DNA of 56,972 nt from a virus, in IMG/VR virus record IMGVR_UViG_3300043654_000022, positions 1 to 56,972 of that record, one strand, 5' to 3'. Positions 53,772-56,972 of this stretch are shown piece after piece. A program made the translations under genes and the position numbers. The notes under the pieces were generated by a model. It saw only the letters and a program-made list of their open reading frames with translations. It made no database searches and was not told where the DNA came from. The number at the start of each line of letters is the position of its first letter. The stretch's first letter is position 1.

Positions 53772-54142
53772 TACGTGATTCCCCCCAAACCCATATTGCG
53801 ACGGCGGTCAGCGTTCGCTTTTGCCTCTTTCTCATCGAGCTCTTTGAAATAATTCATGCTGTATAGTTTGTGATTGGCGTACAGCGAGTGCCACATATCG
53901 TAGCAAACACTGCACACGCGGTGAACCTTGGAAGAGTACACATTCTTCGCGCAATAGCAAGCCAGGTCTCCGCACTCGAAAACGAGCTCCTTGATTGCCG
54001 CCTCGTCGCTCACCTTAATAACTTGCCCGCACTTTTTGCAGCGGCCAATCAAGATACGGCGCGCCAAATCATGGTTCCGAACATTTTTGAAAATTATGGC
54101 GCTCGTCTCGGGATGCTTTTCATCCGGCGTCCACTCTATCAT
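53771..54142 (-). CDS. zinc-ribbon protein, 123 aa
   Basis: Cys pairs GRCKKCGQ (about 34-38), ECGDLACYC (about 56-64) and RVCSVCYDMWH (about 74-85) indicate two metal sites. The C-terminal third is basic and helical. Possible nucleic-acid binding; no family is recognised. Confidence 0.66.
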   Translation of the reverse strand: MIEWTPDEKHPETSAIIFKNVRNHDLARRILIGRCKKCGQVIKVSDEAAIKELVFECGDLACYCAKNVYSSKVHRVCSVCYDMWHSLYANHKLYSMNYFKELDEKEAKANADRRRNMGLGGIT

Positions 54143-54150
54143 GGCTCCCC

Positions 54151-54621
54151 CTAACTGTTTATTCGATTAACCCAACCATGCAAAAATTCTGCGTCCAGCG
54201 GATTACGATTGACTACATCCATGCAGTGATTAATCAGCGTGGTGCGGTAGCGATTGATGTCGCCGTGTTCGTTCACCGCGGCCAATGTGTTTGGTCCGAA
54301 TGCGCCGTCTGAGGCGACTTGAATCTCGTCGCTCATCGATATTTGCAGCAGCTTCACCGCGGTCTTCACGCCGAACAGAACACCACAATCGAATAGTTTC
54401 TCAGCCAGCGGTTGGTCATTAATCTGAGAATAAAGGTCTTTCCAATAGTGCGCGCTATAATACATCGTCGCCTGCTCTGGAGTAATGTTCGCAATGTTAG
54501 CACCCGGCATGTCGGCTTGGGTGATGCCGTACTTGGTTGGCCCACCCTTATCGTCCGGGTTGTTAACGTAGCCGCCTTCGTGGACTAACGTCTTTTGAAC
54601 AGCGATTTGAAAATCTGCCAT
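54151..54621 (-). CDS. endolysin, GH108-type N-acetylmuramidase
   Basis: A 156-aa protein. The N-terminal VHEGGYVNNPDDKGGPTKYGIT (residues 13-34) contains the catalytic Glu and the conserved DxGGxTxxGIT of glycosyl hydrolase family 108. YYSAHYWKDLY follows, and the C-terminal half (QVASDGAFGPNTLAAVN, HGWVNRI) is the usual peptidoglycan-binding region of this family. It has no signal peptide, so it needs a holin. The start lies inside the end of the upstream glycosyltransferase gene. Confidence 0.9.
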   Translation of the reverse strand: MADFQIAVQKTLVHEGGYVNNPDDKGGPTKYGITQADMPGANIANITPEQATMYYSAHYWKDLYSQINDQPLAEKLFDCGVLFGVKTAVKLLQISMSDEIQVASDGAFGPNTLAAVNEHGDINRYRTTLINHCMDVVNRNPLDAEFLHGWVNRINS

Positions 54622-55679
54622 AATCCTCTCTCCTGTTTTTCTTCTTCGATTTCAAGGGTGCGCTTCCAAACTCCCAAGGCCCACTCATTGTGCGCTCTCA
54701 ACGAGGAAATACCCAAATTGCGAACCTCTGGATACTTGAGCAGGTCGATTCCTACGCGTGCCACATCGCTCGCGTCATCCGGGTCCGCCCACCACAAGCA
54801 GGGTGCCCAAGAGATAGCCGGGGACACCACGGAAGGCACGCCTGCGTTGATGCCGTCGGCGGTAATCATGTTGAACGATTCGGTGTAAGAGACTTGAATA
54901 AGCAGGTCCATCGCGCCAACTTCCTCGATGAAGTCGTCCCAATAGCGCCACGGATGGCGAACGAGAGTGACGCCGGAATTTTCCAACATCTGCTCGATGG
55001 CGAGAGAGGTCATACACCCGTCTTCTTCCCCGCCCGTGCTCATGTGGAACTCGACCAAAACCTGCAACTGGCGCTGAATCAAAACAGCCGCGGCTGCCGC
55101 AGTCATGAAGTTCTTTTGCGGTCTCACCGCGCCGAATGCTCCAATCTTGAGTGAGTACGGCTTGGTGCGGTCAGGCACTGGATTCATCACGTCACGGTCC
55201 AGCGGGTAAAGGTTCGGCAGAAGGACGGCGTCCTCACAAAAGGATTCGCGCAGCCATTCAACGTAGCGCTTCGAATTGCCACCAACTGAAAGATTTGGGT
55301 GGTACTTCGCCAATTCGACGTAGGCTCGAATGTTGCGCACACCCTCGAAATCAGCTTGCAGAAAGCCTACGTTCGAATGAGAGAGCGCGGTGAATTCGAT
55401 ATACGGGAAGTGGTAAAGTAGCTGTTTCAAATCGTGGGGGCTCAACCACGGCGCGGAGATTACGACGTGCGTCAAAGGCACCCCGTGCTTCTCCCGGTAC
55501 GCGTCGATGGCGTGAACCAAGTCTACGTTGTGGCGAACTGGAAACACGACCGTCTCGATTCCCGCCTCATTCAATACCTTCGCGGTTGCATAACCCGCGA
55601 CGTTTAGCCCCACGCAGCTTGAGCGAAGCCACGCAGCGAAGTCCTTAAATGCTAGTGCTACCCTCACATCTTTCATCAT
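54585..55679 (-). CDS. GT-B glycosyltransferase
   Basis: About 364 aa. The N-terminal Rossmann half starts MKDVRVALAFKDF and includes VGGNSKRYVEWL. The C-terminal half has KIGAFGAVRPQKNF (nucleotide loop), FIEEVGAMDLLIQVSYTESFN with the acceptor Glu, and GVPSVVSPAISW, the classical group 1 glycosyltransferase motifs. The start overlaps the upstream TGA (ATGA); longer starts run into the previous gene. With two GT-A enzymes it may build or modify a glycan on the host or virion. Confidence 0.85.
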   Translation of the reverse strand: MMKDVRVALAFKDFAAWLRSSCVGLNVAGYATAKVLNEAGIETVVFPVRHNVDLVHAIDAYREKHGVPLTHVVISAPWLSPHDLKQLLYHFPYIEFTALSHSNVGFLQADFEGVRNIRAYVELAKYHPNLSVGGNSKRYVEWLRESFCEDAVLLPNLYPLDRDVMNPVPDRTKPYSLKIGAFGAVRPQKNFMTAAAAAVLIQRQLQVLVEFHMSTGGEEDGCMTSLAIEQMLENSGVTLVRHPWRYWDDFIEEVGAMDLLIQVSYTESFNMITADGINAGVPSVVSPAISWAPCLWWADPDDASDVARVGIDLLKYPEVRNLGISSLRAHNEWALGVWKRTLEIEEEKQERGLWQIFKSLFKRR

Positions 55680-56020
55680 TCCCCCTTCGGTCCTTTTGCT
55701 TGATACTTGTCTGGGCGGGCTAAAAATTCTTGGAGCTCCACAGAACCGTAGTCCGTGTACTCGATGGCGAACAAACGTTGCCAAGGATAGCGCAACTGTT
55801 TCTTGAAATTGTCAAGCGCTTCTTTTGCGCGTCTCTCCTCGCTTTTGAATAAGTGCTTTGACCACAATCGTAAATATCGTCTTCGCATTTTCTTAAATCG
55901 TTCCGAAGCTCGATATTTTCTAATTACTTCTAATCCTCGTTTCGTTCTCTGGTATTTCTTCGCGGCTTTAAGAGACGCCCGTCGTTTACGAGACGGACGA
56001 CCAGCCATCTTATGTCTCAT
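55676..56020 (-). CDS. very basic protein, 114 aa
   Basis: The first 65 residues are about 40 percent K and R (for example RPSRKRRASLKAAKKYQR), then LWSKHLFKSEERRAKEALDNF and an acidic-aromatic end. It could be a DNA- or RNA-binding or HNH-associated protein lacking a visible catalytic motif. Coupled by ATGA to the upstream gene. Confidence 0.65.
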   Translation of the reverse strand: MRHKMAGRPSRKRRASLKAAKKYQRTKRGLEVIRKYRASERFKKMRRRYLRLWSKHLFKSEERRAKEALDNFKKQLRYPWQRLFAIEYTDYGSVELQEFLARPDKYQAKGPKGE

Positions 56021-56679
56021 ATGATGATTCCCGGCTCATCCGTTATAGTATACACACCTAGCTCAGGAACGCAGGTGAATTTTGTGCCCTTCCACTCGAA
56101 AGACTTGTTCGCGTGGTAGTTCCCGAAGACCCACTCTTTCGGCTTGTGAATATCGAACATCTGTTGCAACGCCACAGAGGTACGGCTAGTGCCGCAAACT
56201 AGCTTCTCTTTGCGGAAGCCGCCCAACACTTGAGTAAGCATCCATGACGCGGCCGCTGTGGGGGCTTCGTGGGTGGCCACGATTTCTGGCTTAACTTTTT
56301 CATACATGTCGATGGCATCGGCCAATTGTGGATAGCTCAACTCTTCGTTCTCCCACCAGCTTCTGCCGGGAACGCGGTACATGTAATCGATACTGTACGC
56401 GCCGCCCAAAAAGAACATCTTAATGTCTGGATAGTAGCCGTACTCGCCCGCGTATCCTCGGTCAGACAATTGCGCGCACTCGGCTGGGTCATCGTGATTG
56501 CCGCGAATCCACTTATGGTCGCCTGAGTTCATAATATCTTGGTGGAGACCCGGGGTCCCGGAAAAGCCGACGCCCATGTCGCCCACTTGAAAGGTGCGCT
56601 GACCGGCGTATTTTTGACGCAGAATCTTTTGATACCGGTCGGTCTTGCCGTGCACGTCACCGATAAAAGTTATTTTCAT
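56017..56679 (-). CDS. calcineurin-like metallophosphoesterase
   Basis: A 220-aa protein with the complete metal-ligand series: GDVHGK (about 7-12), GDMGVGF (about 33), IRGNHDDP (about 58-65), VATHEAPT (about 133) and FGNYHANK (about 183). Members hydrolyse phosphomonoesters or diesters such as nucleotides, RNA ends or protein phosphates. A phage role in removing terminal phosphates or signalling nucleotides is possible. The ATG overlaps the upstream TGA. Confidence 0.88.
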   Translation of the reverse strand: MKITFIGDVHGKTDRYQKILRQKYAGQRTFQVGDMGVGFSGTPGLHQDIMNSGDHKWIRGNHDDPAECAQLSDRGYAGEYGYYPDIKMFFLGGAYSIDYMYRVPGRSWWENEELSYPQLADAIDMYEKVKPEIVATHEAPTAAASWMLTQVLGGFRKEKLVCGTSRTSVALQQMFDIHKPKEWVFGNYHANKSFEWKGTKFTCVPELGVYTITDEPGIII

Positions 56680-56972
56680 TTTTCCTTCTTATAGAATTTC
56701 ATCGCTTTTTCCACCAAGAAATCCAAGTGATACGCGACGTTCTCTTCATCTTTCAAATCCAGACCGCGAAAAGTTAGCATCGCGTTAATGACGTGCCAGC
56801 ACTCGTGGACAATCGTGCAAATAGGTTGGCACTTTTTATCAATGAGAATGTAAGCGTAGTCTCCTTTCTTCGAGAGCCAAGTCATCGCCTCCGTAACTTC
56901 TCTCGCTCCGTGACTTCCCAACTTGAGGTGCTGAGTTGCTAAGTCGAAATCGTCGGTTTCTACGAAATGAAC
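56676..56972 (-). CDS. HExxH metallopeptidase-like protein, N-terminus outside the window
   Basis: The frame is open to the right edge, so the gene starts beyond the window. The visible 98 residues contain YAYILIDKKCQPICTIVHECWHVINAML, in which HECWH is an HExxH zinc motif followed by a helix, and DEENVAYHLDFLVEKAMKF, which adds another His. The pattern is common among uncharacterised phage proteins. Enzyme activity is not shown. Confidence 0.7.
   Translation of the reverse strand, partial: VHFVETDDFDLATQHLKLGSHGAREVTEAMTWLSKKGDYAYILIDKKCQPICTIVHECWHVINAMLTFRGLDLKDEENVAYHLDFLVEKAMKFYKKEK

Noticed and set aside
1-56972. Genome-wide recoding of TAG suggested by the in-frame amber in the 6297 HNH gene
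   Set aside because: TAG is the natural stop of the integrase C-terminal half, the endolysin, the GT-B gene and others, so UAG cannot be generally reassigned.

Overview
The window is part of the genome of a tailed double-stranded DNA bacteriophage, or of a prophage or metagenome-derived phage contig. The evidence is a short-tailed (podovirus-like) virion module: large terminase, portal, a scaffold candidate, an interrupted major capsid gene, two tail-tube or adaptor-type proteins, fibres and very large internal virion-type proteins. A muramidase and a split tyrosine recombinase suggest a temperate or formerly temperate life style. No DNA polymerase, helicase, primase or small terminase was recognised, so replication genes probably lie outside the window. 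The host cannot be named. Clean TTGACA-17-TAnnnT promoters suggest the host housekeeping sigma factor transcribes much of the genome, and a lipoprotein and signal peptides suggest a bacterium with a periplasm or cell surface that the phage modifies.

Layout. From 1 to 1.7 kb there is a chain of small overlapping plus-strand genes. From 1.7 to 7.1 kb there is a dense RNA-gene cluster: about 21-22 tRNA genes, nearly all with encoded CCA, an RNase P RNA, several atypical tRNA-like elements, two HNH endonuclease genes and three small protein genes. From 7.1 to 11.9 kb there are small virion-associated or membrane proteins and a secreted trypsin-like protease. From 11.9 to 42.6 kb is the plus-strand morphogenesis region: terminase, portal, scaffold candidate, capsid gene with two group I introns, fibres including a collagen-like one, tail-tube proteins, internal virion proteins up to 1519 aa, and a glycosyltransferase. 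From 42.5 kb to the right edge all genes are on the minus strand. In order of coordinate these are small zinc-ribbon genes, an integrase split by a homing-type nuclease, a 2500-bp IS1595-type element with 8-bp target duplications and passenger genes, an SprT-like lipoprotein, an RtcB RNA ligase, many short coupled genes, a secreted protein, two more glycosyltransferases, an endolysin, a metallophosphoesterase and an HExxH protein cut by the window edge.

How the genes work together. The strongest theme is a phage-owned tRNA economy: a large tRNA set, the catalytic RNA that matures tRNA 5' ends, and RtcB, which can reseal cleaved tRNAs. This would let the phage supply, process and repair tRNAs when the host degrades its own. 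The second theme is selfish DNA: at least four HNH or endonuclease VII-type genes, two group I introns around a micro-exon in the capsid gene, a PD-(D/E)XK nuclease that splits the integrase into separately translated pieces, and an insertion element. A third theme is surface modification: three glycosyltransferases, a secreted serine protease, a secreted SprT-like metallopeptidase and other exported proteins.
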